Below are positions 52,849 through 61,711 of a stretch of 64,000 bases of DNA, piece by piece; within the stretch, counting starts at the first letter, position 1; every line of letters starts with the position of its first letter. Location: the NCBI GenBank assembly GCA_016719055.1, contig JADKAW010000042.1, positions 62,001 to 126,000 of the forward strand. The letters run 5' to 3'. This DNA is from Candidatus Rhodoferax mariagerensis (GTDB lineage: Bacteria > Pseudomonadota > Gammaproteobacteria > Burkholderiales > Burkholderiaceae_C). Below the pieces are notes generated by a model, which searched no databases, had not been told where the DNA came from, and saw only the letters and a list, made by a program, of their open reading frames with translations. Both the position numbers and the translations under genes were made by a program.

Positions 52849-54020
52849 TTGGACACCATCTCTTGTTGTTCAGACGAGGATAAGGGCTCACCCGTGCTGA
52901 CCTTCTCAAGCAAGCGTGAGCAACGAACACTGAAGTCACTGACTTTCGGGCGCACCTGAACCACAGGTTCTTTGAGCGCAGGAATGGGCTGTGCTTTGAC
53001 GATCACTGGCGCTGCCGCTGGCACACGAACGGCAGCTGACTGCGCTACTTTGGCTGGTAGTGCAGGTGCAGCAGCTGGAGAAAGAGATTGATTCACCGCT
53101 GCAACGGCAGGCGTGTCTGGCGTTGCAGGCGACGCTACAGAGGCTGCGTTAGATGCAGAGGGCACAGAGTCGCGGGATGTCGTGGGTACAGAGGCGGCAG
53201 GTGCAGCGGCAGCAGATGTTGTGGCCGCTGGTGTGACCCGCTGCAGAATCAGCATTTCAGCCGGTGGACCGGATGGCGTGCTCAAAAACCAGAACAGCGT
53301 CAGCACGCCAAGCAGCAACAACGAAGCCAGCAAAGCAATGGGTTTGATGGCAAGGCCAGCCGACTTTGGTACCGACTTCAGTTTGGGCAAAGTGGACTTG
53401 GCTGCACTGTCGGCCCAAGCCGCGTGCGCCAACTCTTGCTGAGCTTCTTGTACCAGCTTGTCGAAAGCAGCTTGTTCAAAATGCACGGCGTAAAGCTCAT
53501 GCGAGCGACCATGTTTATCATCCCCCGCCCCCGCTGGCTCAAACAAGCGAAGGTAGTCCGCATCCAGATGCGACATGGCATCAAAAAAATTACGCGAAGC
53601 CAGCATTTGCCCTGGATTGGCTAAATCTTGCTCGCGCTTGGCAGAGTTGATGCCGTCACCAACGTAATTGGCCCGCCCCTCCACATCGGGCACTTCTTTG
53701 ACCACACCCGTGTGCAAACCCAGGCGCAAGCGCTTGAATGGTAGCGGTGCGGCTTCGTCACCTGCGGTGCAGGCTTGCCACAGTGCCAGCGCGGCATACA
53801 GAGGATGCTGAGGGTTGTTCAAAAAAGCGACCACCGCACCATCGCCTGTGTCACGAATGCGAAAGCTGCTGGCCGGTAGCGGCGCCAAGACCGCATTCAG
53901 ATGGGTGATCAAGGCGGCCTTGATCTTGAATTGACCGGTGGTGGACTCTTTGGAATAGGCCACCAGGTCAATGAACAAGAAACTAACCAGCTGGGTGGGC
54001 GCGTATTGAGGAGCTGACAA
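52839..54020 (-). CDS. Class III adenylate/guanylate cyclase domain protein
   Basis: A 393-residue protein. An N-terminal class III cyclase domain (residues 9-165) has metal-binding aspartates Asp18 (FIDLVAYS) and Asp60 (RDTGDGAVV) and the pattern LRLGLHTGVVKEV. A basic linker and one membrane helix follow (IALLASLLLLGVLTLFWFL), then an alanine/proline/threonine-rich region and a cysteine-containing C-terminus. The catalytic domain precedes the helix, so it is cytoplasmic with a periplasmic tail. The partner OmpA-like lipoprotein follows immediately. Confidence 0.8.
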   Translation of the reverse strand: MSAPQYAPTQLVSFLFIDLVAYSKESTTGQFKIKAALITHLNAVLAPLPASSFRIRDTGDGAVVAFLNNPQHPLYAALALWQACTAGDEAAPLPFKRLRLGLHTGVVKEVPDVEGRANYVGDGINSAKREQDLANPGQMLASRNFFDAMSHLDADYLRLFEPAGAGDDKHGRSHELYAVHFEQAAFDKLVQEAQQELAHAAWADSAAKSTLPKLKSVPKSAGLAIKPIALLASLLLLGVLTLFWFLSTPSGPPAEMLILQRVTPAATTSAAAAPAASVPTTSRDSVPSASNAASVASPATPDTPAVAAVNQSLSPAAAPALPAKVAQSAAVRVPAAAPVIVKAQPIPALKEPVVQVRPKVSDFSVRCSRLLEKVSTGEPLSSSEQQEMVSKCQ

Positions 54021-54032
54021 GAGAGTTACACC

Positions 54033-54199
54033 GTAGAAAAAACACCCGGCACCATCAGCCGTTGTAAGCGCGAAGTCTACACGTCATGAATTGTAGAAAA
54101 AACGGATACGACGGAACGGATAACGGATAGCAGATAGGAAATACAACCACATGAGCCCAAGTATACGGATGGGAATTTCAACCGTATGAGCCCAAGTAT
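54033..54199. repeat. Short direct repeats upstream of the cyclase gene
   Basis: GTAGAAAAAAC occurs twice exactly 60 bases apart (54,033 and 54,093), CGGATA three times (54,103, 54,117, 54,124), and ATGAGCCCAAGTAT twice 35 bases apart (54,151 and 54,186). They occupy the leader of the minus-strand cyclase operon. They could be regulator sites or replication-slippage products. Confidence 0.5.
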
Positions 54200-54280
54200 C
54201 GTGCCCTGGAAGCGCCCTCAATCCGGGTAAACCCCTCGGTTAGCCGCCCGGCGTGTCAAATTTGCCACCCGGCGTTGTAT

Positions 54281-55595
54281 TCAGTAGGGTGATTTGCGGT
54301 GCCCAGCTGTACCGGGCGCGGCACCACGCCGCAGCCGGGCTCTGAATGCCAACCGCCGTTTGCCCACTCGCCAATGGCTGCGCTGATTGACCTCGCAGTC
54401 TGGCGCGGGTTGCGCTGCCTGATCCCAGTCCGGCTCGGTTTGCGCCCCATCATTGCTGTGCGCATCACCGTCATCCCACAACGGTGGCCAGCGTGCCGGG
54501 ACTATATGCCGAGGCTGCAAGTCCACCCCGATGTGATCGAGTATTTGCCGAATGTCGGCGCTGTGGGTGATGAACGCGATGATGCGCATCTGCCCACTGC
54601 AGTTCGGACGCAGCAAAGGGAAGACTTCGTAGATGCGGGCGATCAGTACCGCCCACAGGTAGTGCGCTGAACGCTTGGGTGGTGCAGGTTCAGGCGTGGG
54701 TGGGATGGCGGTACACCAGGGCAGCACCTTCTTTGCGCAGCCGCTGCAAGGAAAACGCTGGGCGGGCGCAGTAGCGCAGCAGACGCTCCAGCGCGGCGCT
54801 GTCTCTCGCTTCTACGCAGACACCGGCATCGACCGAGCAGCCGCTGTGCTGGTAGCCCAGCATCTCTTTGGCCTCAAAACTCTGCAGCAGGCCCCAACCC
54901 ACGAAGGCAAGCAGGATGCGCCGGCGCAGAGTGGCCTGCACCTGGGCCTTAAGCGATGCCATCGACATCACTGACCGGGTTAAAGATGACGCCGGGCGGC
55001 GAGGCTGTGGCATCGGTCACGTCATTAGCCTGAGCCGGCCCCGCCACCTCCTCAAACATGCCATCGACCACACAGGTGCACATGCCCGTTCAGCCTGGAG
55101 CCAAAGCGGTGGATGAAGGCCACTGCGCCGATGTGCAAGGCTGCCTGATCCACCTGTGCCGCACCGGGGCAGTGCGTCAGCAGGCTTTGCGCAATGACCC
55201 GCAAGAAATTGTGCAGCACCATGTTGAGCATGGATCCATCGCGTTGCATGAAGTAACGCAGCCGCTTTGGCACTGACAGCACCCACTGGTGCACCGGCAG
55301 GCGCGGCAACACGCGGTCGCTCAGGAGCCCCTCCGCCATGCGCCGCGTGTTGCAAGAGGGGTGACACCCCGGCCTTAGCAGGAGAAAGCGACGAAGAAGT
55401 CCCCGCTTGCAGCACGCCCGTAGTCACCGCAGCGGGCGCCGGCAAAGCCGTGCGCAAAGAGGCCGCACGCCAGAAACTTCTCGAACGCCTGGCGCACATA
55501 GGGTTTTGGCGTGAGGTGGTCGCCCTGCCAGTCAAACTGGCCCACGTTGACCAGATCAAGCCAGGTCTCCAGCCAGCATTGCGCTGTTGCAACAC
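54281..55595 (-). pseudogene. Broken IS91-family transposase
   Basis: Reading downward on the minus strand, successive frames encode WLETWLDLVNVGQFDWQGD, VRQAFEKFLACGLFAHGFA, LPVHQWVLSVPKRLRYFMQR, AVAFIHRFGSRLNGHVH, LERLLRYCARPAFSLQRLR and finally RSAHYLWAVLIARIYEVFPL with FITHSADIRQILDHIGV. This is the order of an IS91-type (Y2_Tnp) transposase. Several frameshifts and the lack of the internal LVPPPRTHRHRY segment show it is dead. Confidence 0.8.
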
Positions 55596-55804
55596 CTGCG
55601 CGCGCTGGGTGTGGAGCTGTCGATTGACGACATGGGCTTGGCATGGACTTGCTGGTGATCGCCGAGGGCATTGAGACCGCTGCTGAGCAGGACACCCTCA
55701 AAACCCTGGGCTGCGACATGATGCAAGGCTACTTTGGCAGCCGCCCATTGTTTGGCGACAAGCTGCAAGCCTGGTTTGACGACCCAACGGCACCTTCGGC
55801 CTGA
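55570..55804 (+). pseudogene. Partial duplicate of EAL gene 3' end
   Basis: Nearly identical to the last part of the GGDEF-EAL gene at 49,246-51,501. 55,570-55,631 matches about 51,132-51,193, then an internal deletion of roughly 130 bases removes the FGTGYSSL segment, and the rest matches to the gene end. It is bounded on the left by the IS91 remnant. Confidence 0.8.
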
Positions 55805-55881
55805 GCCTGACCGCGGCGCGGCAAAACCTCGATTGGCATTGGTCGGTATGCGGCTGGCACGCCCTTGCGTAAAATCAGGGC

Positions 55882-57603
55882 GTGGCAAGACCATCTAAAA
55901 CTCCTCTCGGCAGCCAGGCCGCAGACAAGCTGGCGAAACAAAATCAGCTCATCGAGCACGGGTGGCGCTTGCAACAAGCTGGCGAGCTGGCGATGGCCGA
56001 AGAGGTCTATGCGTCGGTCCTCAAGGCCAATCCCAAGCACTTCAATGCTGCCTATTTGCTGGGCAACATGGCGGCTCAAGCGGCAAGGCATCAAACTGCG
56101 GTTAATTTCTATACCCAAGCGATACGCATCAACCCCAGCCATGCTGAGCCCTACAACAACCGCGGCAACGCCTTGCTAGCACTTAAGCAGTTTGGTGCGG
56201 CAGTCGCCAGTTTTGATACCGCCATCAGCATCCAGGCCAATTACGCCGAGGCCTATTCCAATCGTGGCAATGCCTTGTTCGCACTCAAAAAATTTGGTGC
56301 GGCGGTGGCCAGCCTTGACAAGGCCGTCAGCCTCAAGTCGGACTACGCAGAGGCTTATTCCAACCGAGGCAATGCCTTGTCTGCGCTTAAACAGCTCGAT
56401 GCTGCGGTAGCAAGTTTTGACGCGGCCATTCGCCTCAAGCCCGACTATGCGCAGGCTTTTTCCAACCGGGGCATCGCGCTACTGGAGCTCAAACAGCAGG
56501 ACGCGGCGCTGGCCAGTTTTGATGCGGCCATCCGCATCCGGCACGACTATGCCGAGGCCTATTCCAACCGGGGCAACGCGTTGCGGGCGTTCCATCAATG
56601 GGACGCGGCCATGGCCTGCTACGACCAGGCCATCCAACTGGACCCCGATCTGGCGCTGGCTTACATGAACAAGTCCATCACCTTGCTGCTGCAAGGCAAC
56701 TTTGCTGACGGATGGCCGTTGCATGAATGGCGAAACGGCAACGCCCAGGCAAGGGCCAGCCTGCGTCACTTCAAACAACCGCTTTGGCTGGGCACCGAGC
56801 CCCTGCTGGGCAAAACCATTCTGCTGCACTGCGAGCAGGGTCTGGGTGACACCATCCAGTTTGCCCGCTACGCCCGGTTGGTCAAGCAACTCGGGGCACG
56901 TGTCGTGATGGAGGTTCCGGCAACACTGATCACCTTGCTGACTGGCTTGGCCGGTGTGGACGAGCTGATCGCAGAGGACACCCGGCTGCCTGGCTTTGAC
57001 TACCACTGCCCTCTGCTGTCGTTGCCGCTGGCGTTCAACACTCACCTCGCCACCATTCCCAGCCCGCAGCCCTACCTTCAAAGCCGGGCCGACAAGGTGG
57101 CTACCTGGCAAGCGCGCTTGGGTGAGAAGGTCAGGCCGCGCGTGGGCCTGGTCTGGTGTGGCAACCCCCTGCACAAAAACGACCACAACCGCAGTTTTAC
57201 GGTCAATCTGTTGCTGCCCTACCTGGCGCCAGACGTCGATTACATCTGTCTTCAAAAAGAACTGCGCGACATCGACCGGGCACCGTTACAACACTCACCC
57301 ATCAGGTTCCTGGGCAACGACATCAAAGACTTTACAGACACCGCTGCACTGTGTGAGCTGGTAGACCTGGTCATCAGCGTCGACACCAGCGTGGCGCATT
57401 TGGCGGGTGCTTTGGGCAAGGCCACCTGGCTGATGCTGCCGTATGTGCCCGATTGGCGCTGGTTGCTGAACCGAAACGACAGCCCCTGGTATGCGTCGAT
57501 GTGCCTGTATCGGCAAGATGCGCAGCGCGACTGGGCCACTGTTCTCAAACAAGTGGCCCAGGACATGGTGCCCTGGCGTTTGGGCGCTGTCCCTACCAGT
57601 TAG
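55882..57603 (+). CDS. TPR protein with glycosyltransferase-like C-terminus
   Basis: A 573-residue protein starting at GTG. Residues 20-280 contain about seven TPR units, several nearly identical (pattern AYSNRGNALxALKxxxAAVAS), pointing to recent internal repeat expansion. The C-terminal 250 residues resemble GT-B glycosyltransferases or heptosyltransferases: LHCEQGLGDTIQFARYARLV and VDLVISVDTSVAHLAGALGK. The acceptor is unknown; TPR-linked transferases often act on proteins or surface glycans. It overlaps the convergent amt gene by 11 bases. Confidence 0.82.
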   Translation: MARPSKTPLGSQAADKLAKQNQLIEHGWRLQQAGELAMAEEVYASVLKANPKHFNAAYLLGNMAAQAARHQTAVNFYTQAIRINPSHAEPYNNRGNALLALKQFGAAVASFDTAISIQANYAEAYSNRGNALFALKKFGAAVASLDKAVSLKSDYAEAYSNRGNALSALKQLDAAVASFDAAIRLKPDYAQAFSNRGIALLELKQQDAALASFDAAIRIRHDYAEAYSNRGNALRAFHQWDAAMACYDQAIQLDPDLALAYMNKSITLLLQGNFADGWPLHEWRNGNAQARASLRHFKQPLWLGTEPLLGKTILLHCEQGLGDTIQFARYARLVKQLGARVVMEVPATLITLLTGLAGVDELIAEDTRLPGFDYHCPLLSLPLAFNTHLATIPSPQPYLQSRADKVATWQARLGEKVRPRVGLVWCGNPLHKNDHNRSFTVNLLLPYLAPDVDYICLQKELRDIDRAPLQHSPIRFLGNDIKDFTDTAALCELVDLVISVDTSVAHLAGALGKATWLMLPYVPDWRWLLNRNDSPWYASMCLYRQDAQRDWATVLKQVAQDMVPWRLGAVPTS

Positions 57604-58795
57604 CCTCGCGCTCGGGTGTGGCGCTGATTTTGTGGATGGACAGGTCAGCCCCTTCGTACTCTTCTTCCTGGCTCAAACGCAATCCAACGGTGGCTTTCAA
57701 CACGCCATAAACCAGAACGCCACCCAGCAAGGCCCAGGCTACGCCAATGCTGGTGCCAATCAGTTGCGCGCCAAAGCTCACGCCACCCAAGCCACCCAGC
57801 GCCTGACTGCCAAAAATGCCGGCTGCAATGCCGCCCCAGGTACCGCACAAGCCATGCAAGGGCCAGACACCCAGCACATCGTCAATCTTCCAGCGGTTTT
57901 GCGTGAGCGTGAACATGGTCACAAACAAGGCGCCAGCCACCGCCCCCACCACCAGCGCACCGATCGGGTGCATCAGGTCGGAGCCGGCACACACCGCCAC
58001 CAAACCCGCTAACGGGCCGTTGTGCACAAAGCCGGGGTCGTTTTTGCCCAGCGTCAGCGCTGCCAGTGTGCCGCCCACCATGGCCATCAGCGAGTTGACC
58101 GCCACCAGCCCTGAAATTTTGTCCAGTGTCTGCGCACTCATCACATTAAAACCAAACCAGCCCACCGTCAAAATCCAGGCGCCCAGTGCCAGAAACGGAA
58201 TGCTTGAGGGCGGGTGCGCTGACATGCCACCGTCCTTGCGATAGCGGTTGGCGCGCGCACCCAACATCAGCACGGCGGGCAGGGCGATCCAGCCACCCAC
58301 GGCATGCACCACAACACTGCCAGCAAAGTCATGAAATTCAGCGCCAGTCAAACCTTTCAGCCAGGCCTGCACGCCGAAATGCTGGTTCCAGGCGATGCCC
58401 TCAAAAAACGGATAAATGAAACCGACAAACACCGCCGTGGCGATGAGCTGTGGCCAGAAACGGGCCCGCTCGGCAATACCCCCCGAAATAATGGCTGGAA
58501 TTGCAGCCGCAAAGGTCAGCAGAAAGAAGAACTTGACCAGGTCGTAGCCGTTCTTGGCCGCCAGTTGCTCGGCCCCGACAAAAAAATGTGTGCCATAAGC
58601 CACGCCATAACCTACCAGAAAATAGACAACGGTGGACACCGAAAAGTCCACCAGAATCTTGACCAGCGCGTTGACCTGGTTTTTGCGGCGCACCGTGCCC
58701 AGTTCCAGAAACGCAAAACCGGCGTGCATGGCCAGCACCATGATGCCGCCGAGAAGGATGAACAAGGCATCCGCGCCCTGTTTGAGTGCTTCCAT
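57593..58795 (-). CDS. amt: Ammonium transporter Amt
   Basis: A 400-residue Amt/MEP channel with about 11 membrane segments. AMHAGFAFLELGTVRRKNQV at the N-terminus, DFAGSVVVHAVGGWIAL (pore His) near residue 155, and GVWPLHGLCGTWGGIAAGIF (second pore His) near residue 310 are typical. It conducts ammonium. No signal peptide of the E. coli AmtB kind is seen. There is no glnK neighbour in the window. Expression is probably sigma-54/NtrC dependent (see promoter). Confidence 0.95.
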   Translation of the reverse strand: MEALKQGADALFILLGGIMVLAMHAGFAFLELGTVRRKNQVNALVKILVDFSVSTVVYFLVGYGVAYGTHFFVGAEQLAAKNGYDLVKFFFLLTFAAAIPAIISGGIAERARFWPQLIATAVFVGFIYPFFEGIAWNQHFGVQAWLKGLTGAEFHDFAGSVVVHAVGGWIALPAVLMLGARANRYRKDGGMSAHPPSSIPFLALGAWILTVGWFGFNVMSAQTLDKISGLVAVNSLMAMVGGTLAALTLGKNDPGFVHNGPLAGLVAVCAGSDLMHPIGALVVGAVAGALFVTMFTLTQNRWKIDDVLGVWPLHGLCGTWGGIAAGIFGSQALGGLGGVSFGAQLIGTSIGVAWALLGGVLVYGVLKATVGLRLSQEEEYEGADLSIHKISATPEREANW

Positions 58796-58867
58796 GAGAA
58801 CCTCTTTGAGTAGATTGCTATTTAATAGTGCGTTTTAGGCGACTTCTTAGAAATCGCACCAGATTAA

Positions 58868-58884
58868 AGCAAAAACTGCGCCAA
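58868..58884 (-). promoter_or_regulatory. Sigma-54 promoter candidate for amt
   Basis: On the minus strand TTGGCGCAGTTTTTGCT matches the sigma-54 consensus (YTGGCACGRNNNTTGCW) at 15 of 17 positions, with the invariant GG and GC ten bases apart, 73 bases upstream of the amt start. A nitrogen-limitation-controlled transporter fits well. Confidence 0.65.
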
Positions 58885-58914
58885 TTTGGTGTTCGTCGTT
58901 TCTATCTTAGAATG

Positions 58915-59050
58915 AAGACTGTCATTGGGGAGTAGCCGCCCTTTCTTGCTGAAAGGGGCTTGCGTCAACAGACTTGTTTTGTCAGACACGGCAAACATGG
59001 CGCAAGCAGAGTCCAGGCTTTGGGCTTTGGCGAGACCTTTGACTGCACAC
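58915..59050 (+). promoter_or_regulatory. yybP-ykoY manganese riboswitch
   Basis: The two diagnostic loops are present: TTGGGGAGTAGC (58,925) and GGCGAGACCT (59,029). Between them are the CCCTTTC/GAAAGGG hairpin and the long-range pair GCTTGCG/CGCAAGC. GTCA (58,921) can pair with TGAC (59,040) as P1. That TGAC is followed by GCAC, which can instead form GACTGCAC/GTGCAGTC with 59,073-59,080, a mutually exclusive hairpin. A GGCCGG/CCGGCC stem ends just before the GGAG ribosome binding site. Confidence 0.9.
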
Positions 59051-59110
59051 CTCTGTTTTGGCCGGGGATGTCGTGCAGTCATTGGTTTAATTTCCGGCCG
59101 GAGACCCCTC

Positions 59111-59668
59111 ATGGAAGCCTTTCTTGTTTCAACCGGTATCGTGGCTCTGGCCGAGATGGGTGATAAAACCCAGCTGTTGGCCCTGATTCTGGCCGCGCGC
59201 TTTCGACAGCCCTGGCCCATCGTTTTCGGAATTTTTGTCGCTACCATTGCCAACCATGCCCTGGCGGGTGCCTTGGGTGCCTGGATCACCACGGTGATGG
59301 GCCCGGACGTACTGCGCTGGGTGCTGGGCGCATCGTTCATTGCGATGGCGGTGTGGATGCTGATTCCGGACAAGATGGACGATGACAACCATCCGTCCAA
59401 ACCACGCTTTGGCGTGTTTGGCACCACCGTGGTGGCGTTTTTTCTGGCCGAGATGGGCGACAAAACCCAGGTGGCCACCGTCATGCTGGCGGCACAGTAC
59501 CACGCCTACTACTGGGTGATTGCCGGAACCACCCTGGGCATGATGCTGGCCAACGCGCCGGTGGTATGGCTGGGTGAACGCATGACTCGCCTGATACCCC
59601 TGCGCGTCGTGCATGTTGTGTCGGCGTTGATTTTTATGGGGCTGGGGCTGTGGGCGCTGTTGATGTAG
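59111..59668 (+). CDS. TMEM165/GDT1 family manganese exporter
   Basis: A 185-residue membrane protein with two copies of the family motif AEMGDKTQ (residues 13-20 and about 116-123) and six helices. GDT1/UPF0016 proteins move Mn2+ and Ca2+ across membranes; the bacterial ones behind Mn riboswitches export manganese. The ATG at 59,111 has GGAG seven bases upstream; the longer in-frame reading from 58,925 would translate the riboswitch and is rejected. Confidence 0.93.
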   Translation: MEAFLVSTGIVALAEMGDKTQLLALILAARFRQPWPIVFGIFVATIANHALAGALGAWITTVMGPDVLRWVLGASFIAMAVWMLIPDKMDDDNHPSKPRFGVFGTTVVAFFLAEMGDKTQVATVMLAAQYHAYYWVIAGTTLGMMLANAPVVWLGERMTRLIPLRVVHVVSALIFMGLGLWALLM

Positions 59669-60114
59669 TGCGAATCGCTGCTATTTTCATAGCGAATGAC
59701 GCCTTTGACACCAGTGGTGAGCCAACGCCGCCCGGGTCGACTGTCGCAATTGTGGCCATTGAAAACTGCGTTTTTTGACACACTGCCAGATGTCGAGTTG
59801 GTTGCCGGGAAGAGGTTCACGACAGATCAGTGCATGAATCTGGAAAAGGCCAAAAACGTCAGTTGCCAGCCGGTACCGACACCAATAAGGCTTGCCAATT
59901 GTCCCGCGTGACCACATTGAATTACACCTGCAGGTATCCATAAATGGCTAGAGTGCTATTTCATTGGCAAGAACTTCCTATGATGCGGATGCTGTACTGG
60001 CCGAGTTGCTACATTGCAAGACTTGACCCTGGGTTACACAAGCCCCCTTGGCAAAAACCATCGCTTTAGCTGAAACATTGATGCAAAGGGTGAGAGGGCA
60101 AAAGACTCACAGGG
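59669..60114. other. Intergenic region, possible gene remnant on minus strand
   Basis: A 446-base gap. On the minus strand 59,687-59,941 is open and reads KPYWCRYRLATDVFGLFQIH then LPGNQLDIWQCVKKRSFQWP, which looks once-coding but matches no family recognised. Nothing else is visible. Confidence 0.35.
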
Positions 60115-61672
60115 TTAAAGAGTCCGGGCAATACGAAACCCTATGGAGCTGATTCGATAATCTGGCTCATACCTACTGCGATAGGTCACGATGACCTTGC
60201 TGGACTTAGCCGAGTTGCCTCCGCGCAACACGCGCCGCGCTTGATCTCCGCCTCTAGTCCAAGCGGTTCCGTCTGTTGGTGCGCCATCGTAATTACTGTG
60301 CCAAACATCTTGCACCCACTCCCCGACGTTGCCGCTCATGTCATACAGACCAAAGGCATTGGCTTGCTTCCCCGCAACTGGATGCGTTTTGCCACCCCCA
60401 TCGGATCCGTACCAGCCAACTGCGTTTACGCCGTCGCTGCCGCAGTAGGTTTGACTGCCACCCGCTCGGCAGGCATATTCCCATTCAGCTTCGCTGGGCA
60501 AGCGGTAACTTTTCCCGGTATGCTGGCTGAGCTTGTGCACATAATCTCTGAGCATCGTTCCAACTGACATTTTCCACCGGGCAATCGTCACCGCAACTGC
60601 TGAAAATGCTCGGATGGCTGTCCATCACGGCTTTCCACTGGCCTTGCGTGACCTCAGTCTTGCCCAACACAAAACTTTTGATGTTGACCCAATGAGCCGG
60701 CTGTTCATCTGCATAGCTACCGTTGCCGCCCATCTCAAAGCTGCCTGCTGGGATTACGACCATTTCAGGGCAATCGACGCAATCTTTGACTGTTTGGCCG
60801 GCACTGATAGTCAGGAGAGCGGACTGGGTTGGCACAATAAGCGACCCTTGTTGTGCGCCCGGATCAGGCCGAATAGTGGCCACCTGCCGCTGCCCGGCCA
60901 AATAGACTTCATCGTTGATAGAGACTTCACTGATACGTGGCTCCTGCTTGCCATTGCTGAGCTTGCGCACTTGGTTGCCAGTGTTGCGAAACACCTGGAT
61001 CAACTCCTGACCAGGTATGGTGAGCTGTTCGGCAAGCGCCTTGGCGTAGTAGCCCTCATCGCCTGCTGTGGTGCCGGGCGAGGTGGCAAAGGCGATCATC
61101 GTGCCAGTAGGCGCCTCCATGCGGGCTAGACCTTTGGTGGTACTTTTGGTGGCGCTGGCATAGGGGTTGTCACGGCATGCGTCCAACACCACAATGGCCG
61201 CCTTGGGTCGTGCCCCAACAATCTGGCGCAAAAGAGCGTTGGCGGCTACAGCTTCCACCTCGTAGTCAGACTCTTTGTTGATCACCGCACCATCGGGCAA
61301 CAGGTAGTTTTCTCCGCCGGTCTGCGTACCGTGTCCAGAGTAGTAAAGTAACGCCACCTCAGCACCGTATGCCGCCTCACCAAAGTCACGCACGGCCCGT
61401 TTTAACTGGTTTTGGTTGGCATTGAGCACTTTTTGCACCTTGAATCCGACGCGCTTCAAAGCTGTTTCCATCACCCGCACATCGTTGGGCGGGTTGGTTA
61501 GCGGCGCAGACTGGTAACTGGAATTACCAATAAGCAATGCAACACGCTGGGCATGGGCGGCGCTGGCGAATGTCAGTTGAGCACAGAGCACAAGACACAA
61601 CAATGCAAACTTGTGGGCCATTGATAGACTGTAGCGCTGTGCGGGACGTACGATTTTTTTGTTGGTTGGCAT
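60115..61672 (-). pseudogene. Caspase-like peptidase fused to FGE/SUMF1 domain, frameshifted
   Basis: A signal peptide (MAHKFALLCLVLCAQLTFA from 61,621) precedes a C14 caspase domain with catalytic His in LLYYSGHGTQ and Cys in VVLDACRDNPY. After a linker, a formylglycine-generating-enzyme-like domain begins (VVIPAGSFEMGGNGSYADEQ), reaches VSWNDAQ and loses frame near 60,553. It continues in another frame as DYVHKLSQHTGKSYRLPSEA through NVGEWVQD to RIARTL. Removing one A restores about 519 residues. FGE-like domains without sulfatase partners often have other roles. Last gene of the sigma/caspase operon. Confidence 0.8.
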
Positions 61673-61711
61673 GGCAAGAAAGACAGTTACAAAGTGGGCT
61701 TGACCAGTGGG

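Noticed and set aside
54090..54130. CGGATA repeats as an origin or iteron array
   Set aside because: Only three short copies, irregular spacing, no replication gene nearby.
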